Source: Verrucomicrobiales bacterium
Lineage (GTDB): Bacteria; Verrucomicrobiota; Verrucomicrobiia; Verrucomicrobiales; Verrucomicrobiaceae
Length of the DNA stretch: 19,214 nt
Assembly (NCBI GenBank): GCA_003453085.1
Contig: DMMK01000506.1
Span: 1 to 19,214 of the forward strand
Direction: 5' to 3'
The notes under the pieces are model-generated. The model was not told the DNA's origin. It searched no databases and worked only from the letters and a program-made list of their open reading frames with translations. The translations under genes and the position numbers were made by a program. Every line of letters begins with the position of its first letter. The stretch's first letter is position 1. This document shows, in pieces, positions 5,444 to 13,140 of the stretch.

Positions 5444-8050
5444 TTATGGCAAGTGGGCATCGCCAGCCCCGCCGACCTTCTTTTCATACTCCCGCCACAG
5501 GCGCTCGATGGCCTCCTCAGGGTTTTCCAGCATGAGGCCCTCCTTGATCTTGCTGGCGAAAATACCGAAGGAAAAAGGGCTGACCACCGGCACCTCCACG
5601 AGCTGCCATTCCAGGGCAGGAACACGCTGGAGGAACTCCATGGCCCGTGGCAGATCCAGGAAAGTATGCGTGGCCTCGCGGTAGGACTGGACGAGCAAGG
5701 GGTGGTCGGGCTCGTGCTCCGACAGCACCCGAAAGAGGATCTCCGAACTCCAGCGAAGCTGTTTGATCTTGCGGTCCTGGCCAGGGCGGTTGCGTGGCAC
5801 CATGAGGCCCGTCTGAGCAACCCCGCGAAAGTTCCATTTAACCAGCTCGCTGTGTAGCAGCGAGGCCTTCATATCCGCCTCCGCATCCCCATTTTGGAAA
5901 ATCACTTTCCACTCTTCCAGTCCCAGACTTTGAAAGGAGCGGAGGGTAAGTAAAAAGCCGTAATCATCAATGGTCACCATGGCATTGCCACCCACGGCTT
6001 CTTTGACGCGATAGGCGATGATGCGGCTGAGGGCATCATTGGCGCTGCGGCCGATGAGGGTGTGAAAAAAGAACTGTACGAGGTCGGCCTCGCTGCCTTC
6101 CCGGTCATCCACAAAACGCTCGATGAGAAGCGTGTGCTCCGTGGGGATGCGGGAAACGCGGAGCTGGTTCTGGCAATGAAGCACGATGGCCAGGGCGTTG
6201 CTGTTCGAGATTTCAAACCGTTCGACTAACCATTCGCAAACATCTTCGTTGCTGTCCGTTCCCACCCGTGCAGCCAGCTCGGTCCTTAACCGCGCCACTT
6301 CATGGGCGAGGCCCGAGGTCAGCGGCATCTTGTTTGCATTCCAGGAGGGAACGGTGGGCAGACGGCCCATGGCATCTTCCACCTTGGCTTCGCCCACACC
6401 GCTCTCCAGCAGACGCACCATGCGACCCGCGAGGACAAAGATGTCGCCATTTTTGAGCCTCTTGAGAAAACTTTCCTCGATCTGTCCCAGCCGCCTTTTC
6501 CCCAGATACACGGTGACCATGCCCTCTGTGTGAATGACGCCGATGTTGGCCAGATACTCACGCTCCACCTTTTTGTTAGGCACCGCGAGACAGTCATCCA
6601 GCCAGATGATTTTGCCAAAGTTTTCGCGATACTGCTTTTCCAAGGAACGGCCCCCGCCTTCCAGGTAGTTCAAGACGCTGTCCAGCTCTTCCTCGGTGAG
6701 GTCACGATAAGGAAAGGCCGCGCGCAAAGTGGCGAGGGCCGCCTCGCGGGTGTAGCCGCCCTCCATCGCCATGCCCACCAGGTGCTGGGCCAGGACATCC
6801 AGCGGCTTTTCCAGCACGCGCACGGCATCCAGTTGCACGGCGCGTGTCATCTCCGCACAGACGATGCACTCCATGAGATCGTTCACATTGGTGGCTACGA
6901 GGATGCCGTGGCTGGCCATGTGGATGTTATGCCCGCTGCGACCGATACGCTGGAGCGCACGGCTGATACCCTTGGGCGTGGAGATCATGATGACGCAGTC
7001 CACACTGCCGATATCAATGCCCATCTCCAGACTGGTGCTGCAAACGACCGCCCGCAGATCGCCGTTTTTCAATCGGTCCTCCACCTCCAGGCGTACATCC
7101 CGGTCCAGCGAGGCATGGTGGGCCTCAATCTTGGGAGCCAGCTCCGGCAAAGCATTTTTCAGGCGGATGGCGACGCTTTCCGTGATGCTGCGGGCGTTGC
7201 AGAAAACGATGACGCTGCGGTTTCTTTCGACGATCTGCGCGATGTCCTGCATCACCCTCTGCGCGGTGTAGCCCGCAGGCGGATAGGGATTCCGCCGCAC
7301 GGGTGACAGCACCTCCACACGACGGCGACGCTCCATGCGCGCCTCGATGATCTGGCATTCACGCCCCGTGCCGACGAGCAACTCCGCCAGCAGGGGCAAA
7401 GGCGCTGCAGTCGCCGAGAGACCGATGCGGATGAGCGGGCACGGAAGACGATGCTGGAGACGCTCCAGGCTGAGCATGAGGTGGGCACCGCGTTTGTTCT
7501 CTGCCAAAGAATGCAGCTCGTCCACGATGACAAAGCGCACACTTTGCAGGGCCTCTGCCCAGCCTGCCTGAGGCAAAAGAATGGCGAGGCTTTCCGGGGT
7601 GGTCAGCAGAATGTGCGGCGGCTTGCGCTTCAGCTTCGCACGGTCTGTGGCGGAAGTATCGCCCGTACGCTGGCCGATGCGGATGTCCTCCACCATCCCC
7701 ATCCCCTCCAGCGGGGCCATGAGATTCTTTTGAATGTCATAGGTCAGCGCCCGCAGAGGGGACACATAGATGGCATGAATGCCGCTGCCCAAGGTTCCCG
7801 CCTCATGAGCACGAACCAAGTGATCCAGAATGCCCAGGAAACCCGCCAATGTCTTGCCGCTGCCCGTGGGAGAAGAAAGCAGGACGGAGCGGCCCTCCAG
7901 AATGTGAGGCAGCGTCAATTCCTGAGCCTGGGTGAGCTGACCAAAAGAGCCCGCCACCCACTTTTGCAGACGAGGATGCAACGCGGAGAGGACGGAGACG
8001 GTCTCTGTCAGCGTTGGCTGCTTTTTTGATTTGTTTATCTTACCCGGCAC
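5444..8050 (-). CDS. Lhr-like superfamily 2 DEXH-box ATP-dependent helicase
   Basis: An 868-residue SF2 helicase. Motif I PTGSGKT is at 61-67, motif II DELH at 177-180, motif III SAT at 212-214, 'HHAS' at about 312-315, and motif VI QRIGRSGH at 368-375. 'YVSPLRALTYDIQKNL' (Ia) and 'TTPESLAILL' (Ib) are also typical of Lhr. The C-terminal half holds a winged-helix and Lhr-core-like region ('RRLGQIEESFLKRLKNGD', 'FVLAGRMVRLLE'). The length matches the Lhr-core or ligase-associated DEXH helicases rather than the 1,500-residue enterobacterial Lhr. No DNA ligase, exonuclease or metallophosphoesterase partner is nearby. It presumably unwinds nucleic acid during repair. The start is GTG at 8050; no in-frame ATG occurs before residue 112, after motif I. 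The gene starts 17 bases from a divergent lipoprotein gene. Confidence 0.9.
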   Translation of the reverse strand: MPGKINKSKKQPTLTETVSVLSALHPRLQKWVAGSFGQLTQAQELTLPHILEGRSVLLSSPTGSGKTLAGFLGILDHLVRAHEAGTLGSGIHAIYVSPLRALTYDIQKNLMAPLEGMGMVEDIRIGQRTGDTSATDRAKLKRKPPHILLTTPESLAILLPQAGWAEALQSVRFVIVDELHSLAENKRGAHLMLSLERLQHRLPCPLIRIGLSATAAPLPLLAELLVGTGRECQIIEARMERRRRVEVLSPVRRNPYPPAGYTAQRVMQDIAQIVERNRSVIVFCNARSITESVAIRLKNALPELAPKIEAHHASLDRDVRLEVEDRLKNGDLRAVVCSTSLEMGIDIGSVDCVIMISTPKGISRALQRIGRSGHNIHMASHGILVATNVNDLMECIVCAEMTRAVQLDAVRVLEKPLDVLAQHLVGMAMEGGYTREAALATLRAAFPYRDLTEEELDSVLNYLEGGGRSLEKQYRENFGKIIWLDDCLAVPNKKVEREYLANIGVIHTEGMVTVYLGKRRLGQIEESFLKRLKNGDIFVLAGRMVRLLESGVGEAKVEDAMGRLPTVPSWNANKMPLTSGLAHEVARLRTELAARVGTDSNEDVCEWLVERFEISNSNALAIVLHCQNQLRVSRIPTEHTLLIERFVDDREGSEADLVQFFFHTLIGRSANDALSRIIAYRVKEAVGGNAMVTIDDYGFLLTLRSFQSLGLEEWKVIFQNGDAEADMKASLLHSELVKWNFRGVAQTGLMVPRNRPGQDRKIKQLRWSSEILFRVLSEHEPDHPLLVQSYREATHTFLDLPRAMEFLQRVPALEWQLVEVPVVSPFSFGIFASKIKEGLMLENPEEAIERLWREYEKKVGGAGDAHLP

Positions 8051-8055
8051 CTGCC

Positions 8056-8061
8056 TATCAT
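8056..8061 (+). promoter_or_regulatory. -10-like TATCAT directly before the lipoprotein GTG
   Basis: TATCAT lies six bases before the GTG at 8068, the same spacing as the TATAAT before the antitoxin ATG. A possible -35 TTGTTT is at 8031-8036 (19-base spacer), inside the helicase coding sequence. If used, the mRNA would be essentially leaderless. This is weak evidence on its own. Confidence 0.3.
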
Positions 8062-8067
8062 ACGCCT

Positions 8068-8895
8068 GTGAGCCTTGTTACCCGACTTCTTCGTTTGATC
8101 TTCCTGCTTTTACTGACGCCAGTTCTGTTGCTGCTCGGCTGCCAGTCGAAGCTGATCTACTACCCCCGGGGTTACGATGAAGGGTATCGGCAGTTACTGA
8201 CCAGCCATCGCGGCATCGCTTTGCCGTATGAAACGGGCCAGGGCCGCCAGGTGGCGAATTACATCCCTGCCCGGAACGGGGATCCATCTCCCAAAAAAAT
8301 CTGGGTTTGCTTTGGCGGCAATGGCACGGTCGCTTTTGATTGGCTCTACTACCTCGATGCCTGGGATCCGGAGTTTGCGTACCTGCTGGTGGACTACCCC
8401 GGCTACGGTGATTGCAAGGGCACGCCCAGCCCCCAACGCATCCGCGAAAGCTCCAAGGCCGCCGTTCAGGCCCTCACCTCACATCTCCGGCTGCCCCCTG
8501 AACAAATGCAGCCCCGCCTGCACGTCCTGGCTCATTCCATCGGCTGTGCGGCAGGCCTGATGGCGGCAGACGACCTTCACATCCAAAAATTGCTCCTAAT
8601 CTCCCCCTTCACCACGATGACTGACATGGGCAAACGAGTCCTCGGATGGCCTCTGTGCTACGTGAACCTGCACCGCTTTGACAATCGGAAGCACCTCGCC
8701 CATGTGGTGAACCGAGGGGCCAAAGTCGTCATCTTCCATGGCACAGCGGACAACGTGATCCCTGTCGAGATGAGCCGTGAACTCGCGGGAGCGCATCCGG
8801 GCAAAGTCACCCTGCACGAAAAGGAAGGCTGGGATCACAATGAGATCATCCAGGGGCTGTCCAGGGAGATCGGCAGCACCATGAAGAACCTGTAA
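8068..8895 (+). CDS. Alpha/beta-hydrolase lipoprotein
   Basis: A 275-residue protein with a lipoprotein signal peptide: SLVTRLLRLIFLLLLTPV, then lipobox LLGC with lipidated Cys25. The alpha/beta-hydrolase fold follows. 'WVCFGGNGTVAFDW' forms the oxyanion region, 'LLVDYPGYGDCKGTPS' is typical of the fold, and the nucleophile Ser157 sits in AHSIG. Asp228 ('FHGTADNVIP') and His257 ('GWDHNEI') complete the triad. It resembles the YfhR/BEM46-like serine hydrolases. Its substrate is unknown; an esterase or thioesterase acting in the periplasm or at the outer membrane is plausible. I chose GTG 8068 because it places the signal peptide at the N-terminus. An earlier codon at 8014 would overlap the helicase's coding start by 37 bases and add a non-signal-like extension. 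Confidence 0.85.
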   Translation: MSLVTRLLRLIFLLLLTPVLLLLGCQSKLIYYPRGYDEGYRQLLTSHRGIALPYETGQGRQVANYIPARNGDPSPKKIWVCFGGNGTVAFDWLYYLDAWDPEFAYLLVDYPGYGDCKGTPSPQRIRESSKAAVQALTSHLRLPPEQMQPRLHVLAHSIGCAAGLMAADDLHIQKLLLISPFTTMTDMGKRVLGWPLCYVNLHRFDNRKHLAHVVNRGAKVVIFHGTADNVIPVEMSRELAGAHPGKVTLHEKEGWDHNEIIQGLSREIGSTMKNL

Positions 8896-9000
8896 GGTTT
8901 CCAGAACATCGGCCTTCAGCTAGGCCAAGCAGAAAATACTGGTGCCCAAATCAGGCGAATGGCTTTCCCCGGCCATGCGTCCATGCTTGATTCCTAACCG

Positions 9001-11490
9001 ATGCCTGACACCCCGCCAGATTCATTCTCCTTCCCCCGCCTCACGGTGGGTGGGAAATGGCTGCGCGCAGGTGCAGAAAAATGGCGGATGCGTGGCGTGA
9101 GTTATGGACCCTTCCGGCCTAACTCACGCGGAGAACCCTTTCCTGAAGACGCACCATTGAGGGTGGATCTGGCGCACATTGTTAAACTGGGATTCAATAC
9201 CGTGCGGCTGTATGAACTGCCGTCGCCAGCCGTGATCCAGGCCGCCACTGCCTTGGGCCTGCGGTTGTTGGTTGGCATCCCCTGGACAGACCATGTGGAT
9301 TTCCTCCGCAACAAGGCGCAGCAAGATGAGATCCGGCAGACCGTGGTCGGGGCGGTCTCGCGTCTAAAGGATGAACCTTGCGTGGCAGGTTTCGTGATCG
9401 GCAACGAGATCGAGAAAACGCTGGTGCGCTGGATGGGGCCGAGCCGGGTGCGTGATTTCCTGGATGACTTGATTGAAACAGCGCGTGCTGTGGCTCCGCA
9501 TCAGCTCTTCAGCTATGCCAACTATCCCAGCACGGAATACCTCATCCCTGCCCAGGCTGATTTCTTGGCGGTGAATCTCTACCTGGAGCAGCCCGAGGCC
9601 CTGGCCGCCTATCTGCAACGCCTGCAAAATCTGGCGGGGGACAAACCTCTGGTCATCACCGAATTCGGCCTGGATGTGGCGGTCCATGGCGAAGAGGCTC
9701 AGGCGCAGACTTGGGCCTGGTTTCAGTCATCCTGTCATCACGCAGCTGTGGCAGGCACGGTCTGGTTCAGCTACACCGACGAATGGTTCCGCGGAGGGGA
9801 AGCCATCACGCAGTGGCGCTTTGGTTTGGTGGATTCTGTTAGGCAGGAAAGACCCGTCTGCGGCAGCATAAAGATGGGGGCTCCAGCACACTCGCCGCGT
9901 CCCCAGCCACGCATTTCGGTGATCGTCTGCACTTACAATGGCATCGCCACGTTGAGAGGTTGCCTAGAGTCCCTGGCCCGGCTGCGATACCCAGATTTTG
10001 AAGTGCTGGTGATTGATGACGGCTCCACGAAGGACATCGCTGGCATTGCCAAAGATTTCCCTCAGATCCGTTATGTGCGGCAGGAGCATGCAGGCCTCAG
10101 CGTGGCACGCAATCTGGGGGCCTCTTTGGCCACGGGAGAGATCCTGGCCTACACGGATGATGACTGCCTTGTGGATGAGGACTGGCTGACACACCTTTCG
10201 TTAGGCTTCGAAGATCCACAATGGACGGCTGCGGGAGGGCCGAACATCCCGCCCCCACCGCGAAACCGAACCGAGGCCGTTGTCGCCGCTGCCCCTGGTG
10301 CCCCGGCCCATGTGCTGCTGACCGACATCGAGGCTGAGCACCTACCTGGCTGCAATCTCGCCATCCGCAAAAGCGCCCTGGAGGCCATCGGCGGGTTTCG
10401 GCCACAATACCGCGTGGCGGGGGATGATGTGGATGTTTGCTGGCGGCTGCGCGAAGCCGGGGGCAGGCTGCACTTTGTCCCGGGAGCGATGGTGTGGCAT
10501 CATCGCCGCTACACCGTGAGCGCCTATCTCCGCCAGCAGCGCGGTTATGGACGGGCGGAAGCCCTGCTGATGAAGGACCACCCTGAGCGGTTCGGGCCGC
10601 TGGGCGGAGCCCGCTGGTTTGGCGGCATTTACGGGGACCGCGCTACGGCACTGCATTTGGAGGAAGGCAGCATCTTTCACGGCCCCCTGGGGGAAGGACT
10701 GTTCCAGGGCATCTACCGGCAGGGCCCTCGCTGCTGGCTGGACTGGATGGGCGGGGTAATCTGGGTCGTGCTGCTGCTCGCAGCCCTTATGCTCCACTCA
10801 CCCCTATCGGCGGCCCTGATCCTGAGCTTCTCCTTGCTGCTCGCAGCCTGTCGGTTGAGAACCCAAACACGCGCACCTTTTTCACTCAGTCTACGCGAGT
10901 CATGCCTTTTGTTAGGCCTATGCTGGCTACAGCCCCTTTTGCGCGAATGCGAACGCCTGCGGGGCATGGTGCGTCTGCATGGCTGGCCCGGTGGTCGCAA
11001 ACTTGCACGACATATCCGCACTCCTGGAAAACCACGCAAAGCAACTTTCTCTTCGGGTGAGTGGAGTTTCTGGAGTACGACGAATCAAACCCGTGCGACT
11101 TTTTTGGAGAAGCTGCAGGCGATGGTGGCGGAGCAAAAATTCAGCCAGAGAGCGGATGATGGTTGGCGACTTTTTGATCTTGAAGTGGCCCCCCAAAGAC
11201 AGGTGTCTACGGCCATGGTGTCTGTGGTGGAGTATCACTCCAACGGACAGGAACTGCTGAGGGTGCGTTCACTAATCCGCATTCGTCATTCAGCCTTGGC
11301 CATCTACGGGGGCGTCATTTTGCTGCTGATTACAGGCCTCTGGACCCCCTGGCCCTGGCATGCTTTGGCTCGGAATGGCCTGATGATGACCTGCCTCTAC
11401 ACCCTATCGCTCCTTTATTACTTCAAAGGTCGGTGTAAAAAACTCGTCTTGCAGGCGGCAGAGCAAGCAGGTCTCAAAGAGCTCGCCTGA
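9001..11490 (+). CDS. Fusion of a GH-A-type glycosidase domain and a family 2 glycosyltransferase, with C-terminal membrane segments
   Basis: An 829-residue two-enzyme protein. Residues 1-290 resemble a TIM-barrel glycosidase (GH-A clan, GH2-C/GH5/GH17-like): 'RGVSYGPFRPN', 'LGFNTVRLYELP', GNE with candidate acid/base Glu135, and TEFG with candidate nucleophile Glu221. Residues 304-550 are a GT2 (GT-A) domain: 'ISVIVCTYNG', 'VLVIDDGS', metal-binding motif DDD at 386-388, 'PGCNLAIRKSAL' and 'GDDVDVCWRLREAG'. Hydrophobic segments lie at about 583-599, 602-617, 764-781 and 793-808, with an unassigned soluble stretch between about 660 and 763. There is no signal peptide, so both catalytic domains are predicted on the cytosolic face. 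It may make or remodel a surface glycan. Substrate unknown. The next gene is glpD, 90 bases downstream. Confidence 0.85.
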   Translation: MPDTPPDSFSFPRLTVGGKWLRAGAEKWRMRGVSYGPFRPNSRGEPFPEDAPLRVDLAHIVKLGFNTVRLYELPSPAVIQAATALGLRLLVGIPWTDHVDFLRNKAQQDEIRQTVVGAVSRLKDEPCVAGFVIGNEIEKTLVRWMGPSRVRDFLDDLIETARAVAPHQLFSYANYPSTEYLIPAQADFLAVNLYLEQPEALAAYLQRLQNLAGDKPLVITEFGLDVAVHGEEAQAQTWAWFQSSCHHAAVAGTVWFSYTDEWFRGGEAITQWRFGLVDSVRQERPVCGSIKMGAPAHSPRPQPRISVIVCTYNGIATLRGCLESLARLRYPDFEVLVIDDGSTKDIAGIAKDFPQIRYVRQEHAGLSVARNLGASLATGEILAYTDDDCLVDEDWLTHLSLGFEDPQWTAAGGPNIPPPPRNRTEAVVAAAPGAPAHVLLTDIEAEHLPGCNLAIRKSALEAIGGFRPQYRVAGDDVDVCWRLREAGGRLHFVPGAMVWHHRRYTVSAYLRQQRGYGRAEALLMKDHPERFGPLGGARWFGGIYGDRATALHLEEGSIFHGPLGEGLFQGIYRQGPRCWLDWMGGVIWVVLLLAALMLHSPLSAALILSFSLLLAACRLRTQTRAPFSLSLRESCLLLGLCWLQPLLRECERLRGMVRLHGWPGGRKLARHIRTPGKPRKATFSSGEWSFWSTTNQTRATFLEKLQAMVAEQKFSQRADDGWRLFDLEVAPQRQVSTAMVSVVEYHSNGQELLRVRSLIRIRHSALAIYGGVILLLITGLWTPWPWHALARNGLMMTCLYTLSLLYYFKGRCKKLVLQAAEQAGLKELA

Positions 11491-11580
11491 GGCCTGAGAA
11501 AGTGCCGGGGGTGAAAGGAATGGATGAACCGAGGAATTGTGCTCGGCAGAGCTGCCGTCATTCGTTAACCTGAAAATATC

Positions 11581-13140
11581 ATGAACCGCCTAGCCTCACT
11601 CACTGGGCTTTCTTCCCGGTCGGAACCTTTTGATGTCGTCATCGTAGGCGGAGGTGCCTCGGGCCTCGGGGCGGCGGTGGATGCCGCAGTGCGTGGCCAT
11701 TCCGTATTGTTGGTGGAGCAGTCCGACTTTGCCAAAGGCACCTCCAGTCGCAGCACCAAGCTGGTGCATGGCGGGGTGCGCTACCTGAAACAGGGCAATG
11801 TCTCCCTGGTACTGGAGGCCCTGCGTGAGCGAGGCCTGATGTGCAGGAATGCGCCGCATCTGGTGCACAGCCTGCCCTTTGTAATTCCCAACTACCACTG
11901 GTGGGAAGGGCCTTTTTACGGCATCGGCATGAAGGTGTATGATGGACTGGCAGGCAAGCTGGGGCTGGAACCTTCTCGCTACCTGAACCGTGAAGATGTC
12001 ATTGAGCTATTGCCTAACATTGAGCAACAAGACCTCACGGGAGGCATCATTTATCATGACGGCCAGTTTGATGACTCCCGGCTGGCGGTCAATCTGGCGC
12101 AGACAGCGGCGGAACAGGGTGCCGTGGTGCTGAACTACGTGCGCTGTGCAGGCCTGATCAAAGAAGGCCCTCATGTGGCAGGCGTGAGGCTGCAAGATGC
12201 GGAGACGGGTGAGGAAGCCGAGGTGAGAGCCAAGGTGGTGATCAATGCCACTGGCGTCTTTGCCGATGAAGTTCGCCGCATGGATGATCCCCAGGCCAAG
12301 ACGATGCTGAGCCCCAGCCAGGGCATCCACTTCGTTCTGCCACGCGAATTTCTGCCGGGCGATACCGCCATTATGATCCCAAAGACGGATGACGGGCGCG
12401 TGCTCTTCGCCGTGCCGTGGCATGGTCGTGTAGTCGTGGGCACCACCGACACCCCTGTCGAGAATGCCTCCCTGGAACCGCGCGCGCTGGAAGCGGAGAT
12501 CGAGTTCATCTTTACCCAGATCACCCGCTACCTCACCCGTGACCCCACACGTGCGGATGTACTGAGCGTGTATGCAGGCCTGCGCCCGCTGATTAAATCG
12601 GACGCCAGTTCCACGGCAGCCATCTCGCGGGATCATCTCATCTCCATCTCCGACTCTGGACTCATCACCCTCGCTGGTGGCAAGTGGACCACGTATCGCA
12701 AGATGGCAGAGGATGTGATTGATCACGCCGAGATGATCGGTGCGCTGGACCACCGCTACTGCGCCACCCACGAGCTGAAGATCCATGGGGCCGACGTCAC
12801 CGAGACCGAAGCCAGCCACCTACATTATTACGGCAGTGATGCACCGGGCATCCGTGCGTTGATTCTGAATGATCCCACCCTGGGGGAAGTCATCCATCCA
12901 AAACTCGAGTTCCTCAAAGCCGAGGTCATCTGGCATGTGCGGCATGAGATGGCGCGCACGGTGGAAGATGTTTTGTCACGCCGCACCCGCGCCCTGCTGC
13001 TGGATGCACGCTCCAGCCTGGAGGCGGCCCCGGTTGTCGCCAGTCTAATGGCCAAGGAACTGGGCCGCGATGCAAGCTGGGAACAGAGCCAGGTCAGCAG
13101 CTATGAGACGCTGGCAAAAGGCTACCTGCTGCCCGCCTGA
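11581..13140 (+). CDS. glpD: FAD-dependent glycerol-3-phosphate dehydrogenase GlpD
   Basis: A 519-residue flavoprotein that oxidises glycerol-3-phosphate to dihydroxyacetone phosphate at the inner membrane and passes electrons to quinone. The FAD-binding loop VGGGASG is at 22-28. The family signature 'TSSRSTKLVHGGVRYL' is at 54-69. 'GTTDTP' and 'YAGLRPL', and 'SGLITLAGGKWTTYRKMAE' near residue 365, also match. A GlpD-type C-terminal helical domain follows ('EVIWHVRHEMARTVEDVLSR'). Length and motifs are normal. No glpF, glpK or regulator is nearby. The stop codon lies inside the end of the convergent NagA-like gene (19-base overlap). Upstream, 11491-11580 holds a short imperfect inverted repeat (CGGCAG/CTGCCG at 11544-11557) and TAACCT, which may be a -10. 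Confidence 0.96.
   Translation: MNRLASLTGLSSRSEPFDVVIVGGGASGLGAAVDAAVRGHSVLLVEQSDFAKGTSSRSTKLVHGGVRYLKQGNVSLVLEALRERGLMCRNAPHLVHSLPFVIPNYHWWEGPFYGIGMKVYDGLAGKLGLEPSRYLNREDVIELLPNIEQQDLTGGIIYHDGQFDDSRLAVNLAQTAAEQGAVVLNYVRCAGLIKEGPHVAGVRLQDAETGEEAEVRAKVVINATGVFADEVRRMDDPQAKTMLSPSQGIHFVLPREFLPGDTAIMIPKTDDGRVLFAVPWHGRVVVGTTDTPVENASLEPRALEAEIEFIFTQITRYLTRDPTRADVLSVYAGLRPLIKSDASSTAAISRDHLISISDSGLITLAGGKWTTYRKMAEDVIDHAEMIGALDHRYCATHELKIHGADVTETEASHLHYYGSDAPGIRALILNDPTLGEVIHPKLEFLKAEVIWHVRHEMARTVEDVLSRRTRALLLDARSSLEAAPVVASLMAKELGRDASWEQSQVSSYETLAKGYLLPA

Noticed and set aside
6302..7306. A 334-codon plus-strand open frame inside the helicase gene
   Set aside because: It is antisense to conserved helicase motifs and has shadow-type composition.
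8912..8927. GGCCT/AGGCC stem as a terminator after the lipoprotein gene
   Set aside because: A five-pair stem without a following T-run is too weak to call a terminator.
11485..11498. Tandem GCCTGAG GCCTGAG at the end of the GH-GT2 gene
   Set aside because: Only two 7-base units; this is expected by chance and has no evident role.
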